DNA of 19,121 nt from an uncultured Phycisphaerales bacterium. GTDB taxonomy: Bacteria > Planctomycetota > Phycisphaerae > Phycisphaerales > UBA1924. The stretch is from positions 1 through 19,121 of the forward strand of contig CALAFV010000239.1 of the NCBI GenBank assembly GCA_937891445.1. The letters are read 5' to 3'. Made by a program: the position numbers and the translations under genes. Numbering within the stretch: the first letter of the stretch is position 1; each line of letters starts with the position of its first letter. Shown here in pieces: positions 1-8,000 of this stretch. The notes below the pieces were generated by a model. That model was not told the DNA's origin and ran no database searches. It was given only the letters and a program-made list of their open reading frames with translations.

Positions 1-2533
1 GGCCGGCGTGCGGCAGGTCCGCGGCGATGCCCGCCTCGGCGGCCGGGCCGCGGGTAAGCAAACGCAGGTCGGCAAAGTTCGGATCGCGCATGATCGTCGG
101 GGTGATGAAGATATACAGCGTCGTGGTGGTTTTCGACGTAGATGTGTCGCGGAAGAGGTGGCCCACCAGGGGGATGTCGCCCAGCAGGGGGATCTTGAAG
201 ACGGTGTTGACGTCGGACGTGAACGTGAGACCGCCGACGACGATCGTCGTGTCGCTCGGCACCGTCACCGAATCCGAGCGGATGTTGTTCACCTGGCTCG
301 GCGGGCCGAGACCCTCGCGCGGCTCACCGGTGAAACTTGAAAGCTCGATCTCGTACTGGAGGTTCAGGTAGCCGCCCTCGGAGATCTGGGGCTTGACGCG
401 GAGCGTGGTGCCCGCCTCGGCCTCGCCGCCCTGGGTGATGATGTCGCCCGCGCCCGGATCGCGGCTGATGGCGCCGTAGGGCTCGCGGTTGACGCTGATG
501 ACCTCCGCCTCCTCGTTGTCATCCACGAGCAACTGAGGCATGGAGAGGATGCGCGAGTTGTTGGTGCTCTGAAGAACGCTGAGCAGGACGGGAACGAAGT
601 CGGAGCGCACGACCGCGGCGGTGAGGTTGAACGGGCCGACCGAGCCCGGCACACGCTTGGGGTCGAGGATCGTCTGACCCGGTTGGCCCAGACCGAAATC
701 GGTGTTCAGACCGAACTGGCCGGCGATGATCTGGGTCTCAAACGCCATGCGGAAGTCGTCGGAGCCCGTGACCGCGACGATCTTGGCGTCGATGTACACC
801 TGCGGGCGGCGCAGATCGAGGCGCTCGATAAGGCGGGCGAACTGCGGCTGGAGGCGCTTGGGAGCCTTGACGACGACCTGGTTGTTCGCCTCGTCGGCGA
901 GGACGAAGGTGTCCTCGGTGGCACGCACGGCGCTGATCTCGCCGTCGCCGCCGTCGGCCCCAAGGGCACGCTCGGCCTGGCCCTCTCCCTCCTGCGACTG
1001 CTGAGACTGAATCAGGGGGGAAGCGTTCGTGCGCCGGCGGTCGCGAGCCCCGCCGCGGGCGAGGTCGCGCCCGATCAGGTCACTGGATCCGGTGCCCTGC
1101 TGGTTGGTCAGAATGTTGTTGATGATCTCGGCGACCTTCACCGAGTCGGCGTGGCGGAGTTTGTAGAACTCGACGACGACCAGTTCGGCGCTGGTCAGTT
1201 CGCTGAGGCTGTCGATGAGGCGCTGCACCTGCTGGTGCTGCTGCTCGGTGCCCCGGTAGACGAAGCCGCCGGCCTCGGGGAAAACGACAAAGCCGGTGCC
1301 CTGCAGGCCGCCGATGCCTCGCTGGCCGCCGACCTGGCCCACGCCCTGGACCGCCATCCCACTGCGAGCGAACTGGCTGGAGGCGTCGAGAAGTCCCCCC
1401 TGCTCGACCGTGACGTCGCCCAGGGCCTGGCGCGAGCCCTCCTGGGCGACGGCCGAGGCAGCGCGGCCGACGCCGTACCAGCGGCTGATCAGCGCGTTGG
1501 GGACATCCACGATCTTGAGCCGCCGCATCAGTTCGGCGGATTCGTCCGGGCGCCCCCGGAAGAGCAGAGCATTGCCCTGCGGGTCCACCGTGAGGCGGTC
1601 CTCGAGGTTCAGCAGCGAGGAGCCGCCGAACCCGGCCGGACTTGCCTGGCCGGCAACGTTGGCGCCCGGGGCCACACGGCCGGGCACGCGGGGAACGCCG
1701 GCAGCAATTCCCTCCAACTCGAGAATGCGTTCGCGAGCGTATGACGCCGCGACGTAGCGCAGTTCGATGCGCTCGAAGCCGATGAGCGACTGCTCGTGCA
1801 CGAGGCGCTGGACCACCGCCTCGACCGCCGCGATCTGGCGCGCCGAGCCGCTGATCAGGATCAGGCTCAGGTCGTCCAGGTACGAGACGATCGCCTGGCC
1901 GGGTTGCCGCTGCGACCCCGCCGCGTTCCCCTGCACCACCGGAAATCCGAGCGAGTTGATCGCCTGCGCCAGCGAACTGGGACGGATGCCCGGCGTGGGG
2001 ATCATGCGCGTGGTGTTGAACGGGTCGGGGCCGATCGCCGACGGCACATCACCAATCTGGGAGATGAAGTAGATCCCCGTCCCGGAGTCGCGCCGGAGCG
2101 TGAACCCTTTCTGCTCCAGCAGCATGTTCAGCAGGCGGAGGACCTGGTCCTCGGGAACCTGGATCGGCGTCGGAAGAAACACCTTCTGCCCGAGCAGGTT
2201 GCCGTCCTCGATGATGATCTGGAGGCCCAGTTCCTTGGCGATGTAGTCCACCAGGACGTTGAGGTCCACGCCGTCGCGGAAGTTGAGATGGAAGCCGCCG
2301 ACCTGCGTCTCCGGCTCCCGCGGCGGAGGCGAGGGGGGCGGCGTCGGCGCGACGGGGACGATCTCGATCGGCTGCGGCTGCTCGAGCCCGGCCTCAGGGA
2401 CCTCCTCGGACTGCCGCCGCTCCTCCTCCGGCTGCTCGGGCGGCTGCCCGCCAGCGTCCTGGGCGGCGGCCACCGCCGCCACGCTCACCCCCGCCGCCCA
2501 CGCCGTCCACCGAAGGAAACTCGTCCGCTTCAT
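1..2533 (-). CDS. gspD: Secretin (type II secretion / type IV pilus outer-membrane channel), C-terminus cut by window edge
   Basis: Outer-membrane secretin that would form the exit channel for type II secretion or a related pilus system. 844 residues are visible from the ATG at 2533; AGGA lies four bases upstream. Residues 1-24 look like a Sec signal peptide (MKR, hydrophobic stretch, AAA before Q25), followed by a Pro/Glu/Gln-rich linker to about residue 75. An N0-like domain starts near G79, and three N-type repeats follow at about 160-250, 260-345 and 445-580; a Gly/Gln-rich stretch lies between the last two. The secretin core follows. Its signature IPLLGDIPLVGHLF is at 781-794 and is followed by YIFITPTIMRDP. 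The reading frame is open to base 2, so only the extreme C-terminus is missing. It diverges from the gene at 2775. GspD-type is preferred over PilQ because of the repeated N domains, but the partner genes are outside the window. Confidence 0.9.
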   Translation of the reverse strand, partial: MKRTSFLRWTAWAAGVSVAAVAAAQDAGGQPPEQPEEERRQSEEVPEAGLEQPQPIEIVPVAPTPPPSPPPREPETQVGGFHLNFRDGVDLNVLVDYIAKELGLQIIIEDGNLLGQKVFLPTPIQVPEDQVLRLLNMLLEQKGFTLRRDSGTGIYFISQIGDVPSAIGPDPFNTTRMIPTPGIRPSSLAQAINSLGFPVVQGNAAGSQRQPGQAIVSYLDDLSLILISGSARQIAAVEAVVQRLVHEQSLIGFERIELRYVAASYARERILELEGIAAGVPRVPGRVAPGANVAGQASPAGFGGSSLLNLEDRLTVDPQGNALLFRGRPDESAELMRRLKIVDVPNALISRWYGVGRAASAVAQEGSRQALGDVTVEQGGLLDASSQFARSGMAVQGVGQVGGQRGIGGLQGTGFVVFPEAGGFVYRGTEQQHQQVQRLIDSLSELTSAELVVVEFYKLRHADSVKVAEIINNILTNQQGTGSSDLIGRDLARGGARDRRRTNASPLIQSQQSQEGEGQAERALGADGGDGEISAVRATEDTFVLADEANNQVVVKAPKRLQPQFARLIERLDLRRPQVYIDAKIVAVTGSDDFRMAFETQIIAGQFGLNTDFGLGQPGQTILDPKRVPGSVGPFNLTAAVVRSDFVPVLLSVLQSTNNSRILSMPQLLVDDNEEAEVISVNREPYGAISRDPGAGDIITQGGEAEAGTTLRVKPQISEGGYLNLQYEIELSSFTGEPREGLGPPSQVNNIRSDSVTVPSDTTIVVGGLTFTSDVNTVFKIPLLGDIPLVGHLFRDTSTSKTTTTLYIFITPTIMRDPNFADLRLLTRGPAAEAGIAADLPHAG

Positions 2534-2774
2534 GCGTTCCTGCCTGCTGTGTAGGGTCGTCGTGCCGGCGGCCCCAGCCGCGGGCGTCACACGCCCAACG
2601 CCGCTCCCAGCCCCCGAATGCACCCCCCACTGCTGCCGAAGCCCGGCCCGGCCGCGGAGCGTAACCGCCCCGCGGCCTCCACGCTACCAGACGGGCATGA
2701 GGAGCGGCTTCCTGCGGCGGCTTTGCCACCAAAGGACGGCGGCGAAACCCCGCGGGTCGGCCCTACGCTCGCTT
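2534..2774. promoter_or_regulatory. Divergent intergenic region with an 8-bp inverted repeat
   Basis: This 241-bp gap separates two divergently transcribed genes and must hold both promoters, though no convincing -35/-10 pair is visible. It contains a perfect inverted repeat, GGCCGCGG at 2650-2657 and CCGCGGCC at 2670-2677, with a 12-base spacer. It could be an operator or a leader hairpin, but such GC-only repeats also arise by chance in this base composition. Confidence 0.3.
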
Positions 2775-3773
2775 ATGCGGGTCGTCTCGCTCCTGCCTTC
2801 GGCCACCGAGATTTTGTGCGCCATTGGCGGCCGCCGCCTGCTCGTCGGACGCTCCCATGAGTGCGACTGGCCGCCGCCGGGATCGCCGGAGGCGGTGGAG
2901 CCGCTGCCGGTCCTGACGGCCCCGCGGGTCCGGTTCGCCTCCTCGGCCCAGGTGGATGCCGAGGTCCGGTCGGTGCTGACCCCGGCAGGGAGCGAGGCCA
3001 CGGCGACGTCGCTCTATACGCTGGACGAGGACCTGCTGGCGGCGCTGGAGCCCGACCTGATCCTGACGCAGGACCTGTGCCGCGTCTGCTCGATCGACCT
3101 CGCGTCGGTGCGCCGGATCGCGGAGCGGCTCCCCGGCCGGCCGCGGGTCGTCAGCCTCAACCCGACGACGCTGGAGGGGGTCTTCGACGACGTGCTGACC
3201 GTCGGGGCGGCCGTGGGGCTCGAGCGGGAGGCGGAGGCCCTGCTGGTCTCGCTCCGCCAGCGGCTGTACGCGGCGGGCGATTTCGTGAACCCCTACGCGG
3301 ACGGGCCGGTGGTCGCGGTGCTGGAGTGGACGGACCCGCTGTTCATCGCGGGACACTGGACGCCGCAACTCGTCGAGCGGGCGGGCGGGCGGCACCCGCT
3401 CAACCCCACGACGCCGCTGCGGGAGGCCGGCGCCGCCGCGGGGCCGATCGGCACGACCCTCAGAAAAGCCGGGCGGAGCATCACGATCCCGCCCGAGGCC
3501 CTGGTCGCCGTGCGGCCGGAGTTCCTGGTGATCGCACCGTGCGGACTGGATCTGGACCTGACCCGCCGGGAGACCGCCGCGCTGACGCGGGCCCCGTGGT
3601 GGAACCAACTGCCTGCCGTCGCACAGGGTCGTGTGGCGCTGGTGGACGGGAACCAGATGTTCAACCGGCCGGGCCCGCGGCTGGTGGATGCCTTCGAGTT
3701 CCTCGTCGGGCTGCTCAACGACCGGCCGGGGGTGATCCCGGCGGGCTTCCCGTGGGAATGGTGGCGCGGCTAA
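2775..3773 (+). CDS. Cobalamin-binding-type ABC substrate-binding protein (BtuF-like), no signal peptide
   Basis: 332-residue protein of the periplasmic-binding fold that binds vitamin B12 or iron-siderophores (BtuF/FepB superfamily). The N-terminus MRVVSLLPSATEIL followed by GRSHECDWPP is the hallmark of the BtuF-like subgroup usually annotated as cobalamin-binding protein. The mid-region DLILTQDLCRVC and the later VLEWTDPLFIAGHW and GNQMFNRPGPRLVDAFE also match that subgroup. The ATG at 2775 was chosen because the family starts directly at this beta-strand; an in-frame ATG at 2697 would add 26 basic residues that do not resemble a signal peptide. There is no clear Shine-Dalgarno sequence. 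No permease, ATPase or other cobalamin gene is adjacent, and without export the protein would be cytoplasmic, so a transport role is uncertain. The fold is fairly certain; the ligand is inferred. Confidence 0.82.
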   Translation: MRVVSLLPSATEILCAIGGRRLLVGRSHECDWPPPGSPEAVEPLPVLTAPRVRFASSAQVDAEVRSVLTPAGSEATATSLYTLDEDLLAALEPDLILTQDLCRVCSIDLASVRRIAERLPGRPRVVSLNPTTLEGVFDDVLTVGAAVGLEREAEALLVSLRQRLYAAGDFVNPYADGPVVAVLEWTDPLFIAGHWTPQLVERAGGRHPLNPTTPLREAGAAAGPIGTTLRKAGRSITIPPEALVAVRPEFLVIAPCGLDLDLTRRETAALTRAPWWNQLPAVAQGRVALVDGNQMFNRPGPRLVDAFEFLVGLLNDRPGVIPAGFPWEWWRG

Positions 3774-3786
3774 ACGGCCGGAAGGC

Positions 3787-4779
3787 TCAGTCCACGCCCT
3801 GGGCGGCGAGCCAGCGTTCGGCATCGAGCGCGGCCTGGCACCCCATGCCGGCGGCGGTGACGGCCTGGCGGTAGTGCGGGTCGCAGACGTCGCCGGCGGC
3901 GAAGACGCCGGGGATGTTCGTGGCGCTCGAACGCGTGCGCAGGGCGATGTACCCGCTCTCGTCCAGTTCGACGCCGCTGCCCTCAAGGAACTTCGTGGCG
4001 GGCGTGTGGCCGATCGCGATGAACAGGCCCTTGACCTCCAGCGTGCTGCGCTCGCCGGTGACGGTGTCCTTGAGCGCAACGGCCTCGATGACCTGGTCGC
4101 CCAGGACGTCGGTGACAACCTTGTTCCACATCACGCGGGCGTTGGGCCGGGAGAGGAACCGGTCCTGCATGATGCGGCTGGCGCGGAGTTTGTCGCGGCG
4201 ATGGATGACCGTGACGGTCGAGGCGAACTTGGTGAGGTACGTGGCCTCCTCCATCGCGGTGTCGCCCCCCCCGACGACCGCGAGGTGTTGGTTGCGGAAG
4301 GCCGGCAGAGCGCCGTCGCACACGGCGCAGGCGCTGACGCCGCCGCCGATCTGGGCCAGGCGCAGTTCGTTGGGGAGGCCGAGCCAGTTGGCGGTGGCTC
4401 CGGTGGCGATGATGACGCTCAACGCGCGAACGGCGCCGCCCGAGCCGGTGTGCAGCGTGAACGGATGCGAGGAAAAGTCGCAGCGGACGATGTCGTCACC
4501 GATGACCTTGGCGCCGAAGCGTTCCGCCTGCTTCTGGAACTCGGCCATCAGGAGCGGGCCGGAGATGCCGTGCGGGAACCCGGGGTAGTTCTCGACCTCC
4601 GTGGTCAGCATGAGCTGCCCGCCGGGGAGAACAGGACCGGGGTTCTGCTTCGGAACGCCGACGTAGACGATCGGCTGCAACTGGGCGCGGGCAGCGTAGA
4701 TCGCGGCGGTCCAGCCGGCAGGGCCGGAGCCGATGATGATGCACTTGGCCGGATCGGCGGGGGGCGAGGCGTTGGTCAT
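3787..4779 (-). CDS. trxB: Thioredoxin-disulfide reductase
   Basis: Cytoplasmic FAD flavoenzyme that passes electrons from NADPH to thioredoxin. At 330 residues it has the usual length. The FAD-binding GSGPAG is at residues 17-22, followed by GGQLMLTTEVENYPGFP at about 53-69. The redox-active CAVC disulfide is C151/C154. The NADPH site shows GGGDTAMEEA at 170-179 and HRRDKLRAS at 193-201. The C-terminal FAD motif GVFAAGDVCDPHYRQ is at about 291-305. The ATG at 4779 has AGGA seven bases upstream. The gene ends 13 bp past the stop of the convergent gene at 3773. The next gene upstream on this strand is at 4912, with a palindromic spacer between them. No feature is missing; the assignment is firm. 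Confidence 0.96.
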   Translation of the reverse strand: MTNASPPADPAKCIIIGSGPAGWTAAIYAARAQLQPIVYVGVPKQNPGPVLPGGQLMLTTEVENYPGFPHGISGPLLMAEFQKQAERFGAKVIGDDIVRCDFSSHPFTLHTGSGGAVRALSVIIATGATANWLGLPNELRLAQIGGGVSACAVCDGALPAFRNQHLAVVGGGDTAMEEATYLTKFASTVTVIHRRDKLRASRIMQDRFLSRPNARVMWNKVVTDVLGDQVIEAVALKDTVTGERSTLEVKGLFIAIGHTPATKFLEGSGVELDESGYIALRTRSSATNIPGVFAAGDVCDPHYRQAVTAAGMGCQAALDAERWLAAQGVD

Positions 4780-4805
4780 CGAGCGATCCTAGGGCGGGAC
4801 AGGAA

Positions 4806-4897
4806 ACGGCCAAAGCACCAAGTGGCCAAAGAGCCAGATCAAGGCGGCAGCCTTCGGCCCCCATTTGGGCGTCTGGCCCTTCCGCCCATTTGGCCGT
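4806..4897. repeat. Nested inverted repeat (about 92 bp) between trxB and the exported-protein gene
   Basis: The outer arms ACGGCCAAA (4806-4814) and TTTGGCCGT (4889-4897) are a perfect 9-bp inverted repeat. Inside are GCCAGA (4833-4838) pairing with TCTGGC (4872-4877), and a central hairpin AAGGC-GGCA-GCCTT (4841-4854). GGCCAAAG also recurs directly at 4808 and 4824, and CCCATTTGG at 4860 and 4885. On the minus strand it begins 14 bases after the stop codon at 4912, so it could act as a terminator or a trxB leader structure, but there is no U-tract. It may instead be a dispersed palindromic element. Confidence 0.55.
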
Positions 4898-4911
4898 GAT
4901 CCCCGGCCCGC

Positions 4912-6507
4912 TCAGTTGAAGTGCTTGTTCTGGATCAGGTGCTGGCGCAGCAGCGAGATCGTCGGGGGCCAGAAGAGGTAGTCGCCCTCGCGGTAGTCCG
5001 GATTGCCCTGTGTGGCGTCGCGGGCCCAGCCACGGACTTCATCAGGCCCGACGGAGTAGATGACGAACTGATCGTCGCGGAGGCGAACAGAGAAGTTGGG
5101 GTACTTAAAGCCGGGGAAAACGCGGATCTCGTGCGGCTGCGTCTCGCCGCGCGGCCCCTTGGGCTGGTCGCGGATGGGGACGAAGAACAGGATGTCCGCG
5201 CCGTTGGCGTAGGGGTCCTTGTCCACAACCGGCGCAAACGCGGGCCGCACGGCGCTGAGGTCGCGCGGATACTGGTTGTACTGGAGGTAGAAGGCGTACA
5301 TCGCCAGGCTCATGCGCGTGCCGGCGGCCTCGGCGCGCAGCACATCGCGAAGATTGAAGAACGCCGGGTACGTGTCGTAGTGGTGAGCGATGGGCGCAAA
5401 GCCGCTCCTGCCCCGGACCGTCCGCTCGTAGTCGGTCTTCATGGTCAGCACCGGGTCGCGCGGCGGCAGGGCCCACCGCTTCTCGAAGTCGTTGGCGACG
5501 TTGCGGAGGGCGTCCTGGACCTCGTACCACCCGGCGGCCTGCGCACGCACCAGTTCCCACCGCGCGGCCTCGGAGAACAGCCGCAGCGGGCGATCGCGCG
5601 ACGTCACCCACGCCATGGTCGAGGCGAACTGGTCGTTGGGCCGGCGCGTGGACTGGTCGTAGATCCGGTACAGGAGCTGCTCGACGGCGAGCCGGTCCGC
5701 GCGGGGGAGCTGGATGCGCTCGATCCCCAGCGGGCCGCGTTTGTCGTCGAGCCGCCGGATGACGTCGGCCAGCACGGTCGGGGTCAGCGAATGCGTCGGC
5801 GACTGAAAGTCCTGATACGCCAGGTCGCGCAGGTGCATCAGCGCGAGCATCGTCATCGCCATCCCGATGATCTTCTCCTCCGCCAGTTCGCGGTCGGCGA
5901 TCTGCCGGGAGAAGAAGAGCCAGTCGAGCATGACTTCCATGGCCTCCGGGCCCTCGCCGGCCGCCATCAGGCGGTTGGCCTCGGCGTGGGCGAGGACCCA
6001 GAGTTTGGCGAGGCCGTCGAGGTAGCGGAACTGCGCTGCGGCGAGCATCGGCGGGTCGCCCAGTTCCGTGTACAGGTCGGCGCCGACAAGTTCGTACGAG
6101 ACCCCCTCGACGCCGTAGGGCTGGGCGAAGACCATGTGCGTGGTGGGGCCCTCGTCCTGTGTCACCTCGGCCAGGGCCTTCAGCGCGTTGCGCTGGGGTT
6201 CGGCCATCAGCCACGCTTCCACGACGGGCCACCCCGGAGCGCTCGTCGGGTACAGGATCGGGTCCAACGAGCCTTCGAGTTCGGCCGTGATCCGCGCCTT
6301 GCCGACCTGATCCGCCGGCTCCTCGATCTTGGCCACCGCGGGCAGGATGATCAGGTCGCTGCGCTTGTTCTGGGGGATGTTCGCATAGAAGGCATTGGCG
6401 CGGGCGACGAAGTCCTCCGCCTGCGCCGCCGCCGGCGCAGCGGCCGCGAGGGAGGCCGCGATCGCGGCGACGGTGGTCAGGACGGCGAGGGGGCGAGGCA
6501 GGGTCAT
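4912..6507 (-). CDS. Exported protein of unknown function with a pseudopilin-like C-terminal pattern
   Basis: 531 residues; I do not recognise the family. An N-terminal Sec signal peptide is clear (MTLPRPLAVLTTVAAIAASL, then an Ala-rich stretch ending AAAQAED near residue 30), so the mature protein is periplasmic or secreted. The middle is mostly helical by composition, with few Cys and no membrane helices. The last 130 residues contain MYAFYLQYNQYPRDLSAVRP, then DKDPYANGADILFFV and FVIYSVGPDEVRG. This order (small Tyr-rich helix, Pro, D-P-Y/W, then YS-G-D) resembles the C-terminal half of GspG-type major pseudopilins, although no prepilin leader is present. The ATG at 6507 has GGAG nine bases upstream. 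It is divergent from ald and upstream of trxB. A structural or substrate link to the secretin in this window is only a guess. Confidence 0.82.
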   Translation of the reverse strand: MTLPRPLAVLTTVAAIAASLAAAAPAAAQAEDFVARANAFYANIPQNKRSDLIILPAVAKIEEPADQVGKARITAELEGSLDPILYPTSAPGWPVVEAWLMAEPQRNALKALAEVTQDEGPTTHMVFAQPYGVEGVSYELVGADLYTELGDPPMLAAAQFRYLDGLAKLWVLAHAEANRLMAAGEGPEAMEVMLDWLFFSRQIADRELAEEKIIGMAMTMLALMHLRDLAYQDFQSPTHSLTPTVLADVIRRLDDKRGPLGIERIQLPRADRLAVEQLLYRIYDQSTRRPNDQFASTMAWVTSRDRPLRLFSEAARWELVRAQAAGWYEVQDALRNVANDFEKRWALPPRDPVLTMKTDYERTVRGRSGFAPIAHHYDTYPAFFNLRDVLRAEAAGTRMSLAMYAFYLQYNQYPRDLSAVRPAFAPVVDKDPYANGADILFFVPIRDQPKGPRGETQPHEIRVFPGFKYPNFSVRLRDDQFVIYSVGPDEVRGWARDATQGNPDYREGDYLFWPPTISLLRQHLIQNKHFN

Positions 6508-6796
6508 CAGACGGTGCTCCGGGACGCTCGCGGCCTGCGGCCGCGCAGGGGTTGGGTGGGGGTTCAGATCCTACCAAACTGGCCCCGCCGGTGTTCGCCC
6601 TCGGGACTGCGAACAGGCGGAGGACCAGCGGGAAATCCGGACAGGCGCCGTCGCACCCGACGGCTGCCATCCGATCCGGGTCGGGGCAGCGGCGGTTCCA
6701 GCGGCCCCCCGATCGGACGCCCTCGCCCTCCAGCCGGCTCCGCCGCGGATCGGCTAGAGTGCGCGCACGGGTGCGGGTGTGGACCGGGAGTTGGCC
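6508..6796. promoter_or_regulatory. Divergent intergenic region upstream of ald and the exported-protein gene
   Basis: This 289-bp non-coding gap must contain promoters in both directions, but no convincing -35/-10 pair is seen. On the left side, CGCGGCC (6529-6535) and GGCCGCG (6539-6545) form a perfect 7-bp stem with a TGC loop, about 20 bases upstream of the ATG at 6507. It would sit in the mRNA leader of the exported protein and could affect its translation. The rest shows no recognisable element. Confidence 0.3.
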
Positions 6797-7909
6797 ATGA
6801 TCGTCGGTGTTCCGCGTGAGGTGAAGAGCGATGAGTACCGGGTGGGGATGCGGCCGGTGGGTGCCGAGTTACTGGCCCGCGAGGGGCACCGGGTGCTCGT
6901 CGAGGCCGGCGCCGGGGTCGGGAGCGGGTTTTCGGATGAGCAGTACGCGGCGGCGGGGGCGACGATCGTGCCGACGGCGGCCGAGGTGTGGGCCCAGGCG
7001 GACATGATCGTGAAGGTCAAGGAGCCCCAGCCGCAGGAATACGCGCACATGCGAAAGGGGCAGGTGGTCTTCACCTACTTCCACTTCGCCGCGGACAAGG
7101 AACTGACGCTGGCGTGCCTGGAGCGGGGGATCACGGCCATCGCGTACGAAACGCTTGAGGGGCCGCCCGCGGCGGGACGGCGGCCGACGCTGCCGCTCCT
7201 GACGCCGATGAGCGAGATCGCCGGCAAACTGGCGACGCAGGAGGGGGCGAAGTACCTCGAGCGGCCGCAGAAGGGGCGGGGCGTCCTGCTGGGCGGCGTG
7301 CCGGGGGTCGAGCCGGGGCGGGTGCTGGTCCTGGGCGGCGGCGTCGTCGGAACCTGCGCCGCGAAGATCGCGGCGGGGATGGGCGCCGACACGGTGATCA
7401 TGGACATCGACCCGGAGCGGATGCGTTACCTCGACGACGTCATGCCGCGGAACGTGCGCACCATCTACAGCGAGCCGCAGGCGATCCGCGAGTATCTGTC
7501 GTGGGCCGACCTCGTCATCGGGGCGGTGCTGATCCCCGGCGCCAAGGCCCCGTGGCTCGTGCGTCGCGACGACCTGAAGCGGATGAAGGAGGGGGCGGTG
7601 ATCGTGGACGTCTCGATCGACCAGGGCGGCTGCGTCGAGACCAGCAAGGTGACGACGCACGGCTCACCGACGTACGTCGTGGACGGGATCGTCCACTACT
7701 GCGTGGGCAACATGCCCGGCGCGGTGTCGCGGACCAGCACGGCGGCGCTGACCAACGCCACGATGCCGTGGGCCGTCAAACTCGCGACCGTCGGGTACAA
7801 GACCCTCGCCGAGCGCGACCCCGGCTTCCGCGCCGCCATCAACATGGACGGCGGCCGGCTCCTCAACAAGCCGGTGGCCGAGGCGCACGGGCTGAAGGTG
7901 GACGCCTGA
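6797..7909 (+). CDS. ald: Alanine dehydrogenase
   Basis: NAD-dependent enzyme that interconverts L-alanine with pyruvate and ammonia; cytoplasmic, usually hexameric. From the ATG at 6797 it is 370 residues, the normal family length, beginning MIVGVPREVKSDEYRVG. A GTG at 6779 would add six residues, but GGGAG at 6786-6790, six bases before the ATG, favours 6797. Substrate and catalytic positions known from the mycobacterial enzyme are in register: R15, K75 (in VKVKEP), H96 (in TYFHFA). The NAD site GGGVVG is at 180-185, and DVSIDQGG at 271-278 carries the conserved acid near the active site. The C-terminal GNMPGAVSRTSTAALTNAT stretch is intact. It stands alone, converging with the sigma-factor gene. 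The assignment is firm. Confidence 0.96.
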   Translation: MIVGVPREVKSDEYRVGMRPVGAELLAREGHRVLVEAGAGVGSGFSDEQYAAAGATIVPTAAEVWAQADMIVKVKEPQPQEYAHMRKGQVVFTYFHFAADKELTLACLERGITAIAYETLEGPPAAGRRPTLPLLTPMSEIAGKLATQEGAKYLERPQKGRGVLLGGVPGVEPGRVLVLGGGVVGTCAAKIAAGMGADTVIMDIDPERMRYLDDVMPRNVRTIYSEPQAIREYLSWADLVIGAVLIPGAKAPWLVRRDDLKRMKEGAVIVDVSIDQGGCVETSKVTTHGSPTYVVDGIVHYCVGNMPGAVSRTSTAALTNATMPWAVKLATVGYKTLAERDPGFRAAINMDGGRLLNKPVAEAHGLKVDA

Positions 7910-7913
7910 GCCC

Positions 7914-7946
7914 GCGCACCAGCCCCGAAGGGGCGAAGAGATGCGC
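7914..7946. terminator. Possible terminator hairpin between convergent ald and sigma-factor genes
   Basis: GCCCC (7922-7926), loop GAA, GGGGC (7930-7934) forms a tight hairpin five bases after the ald stop region, enclosed by GCGCA (7914-7918) and TGCGC (7942-7946). There is no T-tract on either side, so intrinsic termination is uncertain. The position between two convergent gene ends supports a bidirectional role. Confidence 0.35.
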
Positions 7947-8000
7947 ACAGGAGCGCTTCCCCCGCGAGAGAGAACACTGTTGTGTGCGAAAGGAAAGCCC

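Noticed and set aside
683..1744. Long plus-strand reading frame within the secretin region
   Set aside because: It is antisense to the secretin, whose minus-strand translation shows a signal peptide, N domains and the secretin signature. The plus-strand frame has no family resemblance and is a high-GC shadow.
2259..2774. Upstream extension of the BtuF-like gene into the secretin gene
   Set aside because: The extension is in frame but low in complexity and antisense to the secretin start. The family begins at the MRVVSLLPSATE segment at 2775.
4921..6819. 632-codon plus-strand reading frame opposite the exported protein
   Set aside because: It is made of Arg/Gly/Val-rich sequence typical of the antisense frame of a GC-rich gene, and it runs into ald. 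The minus-strand frame has a proper signal peptide and balanced composition.
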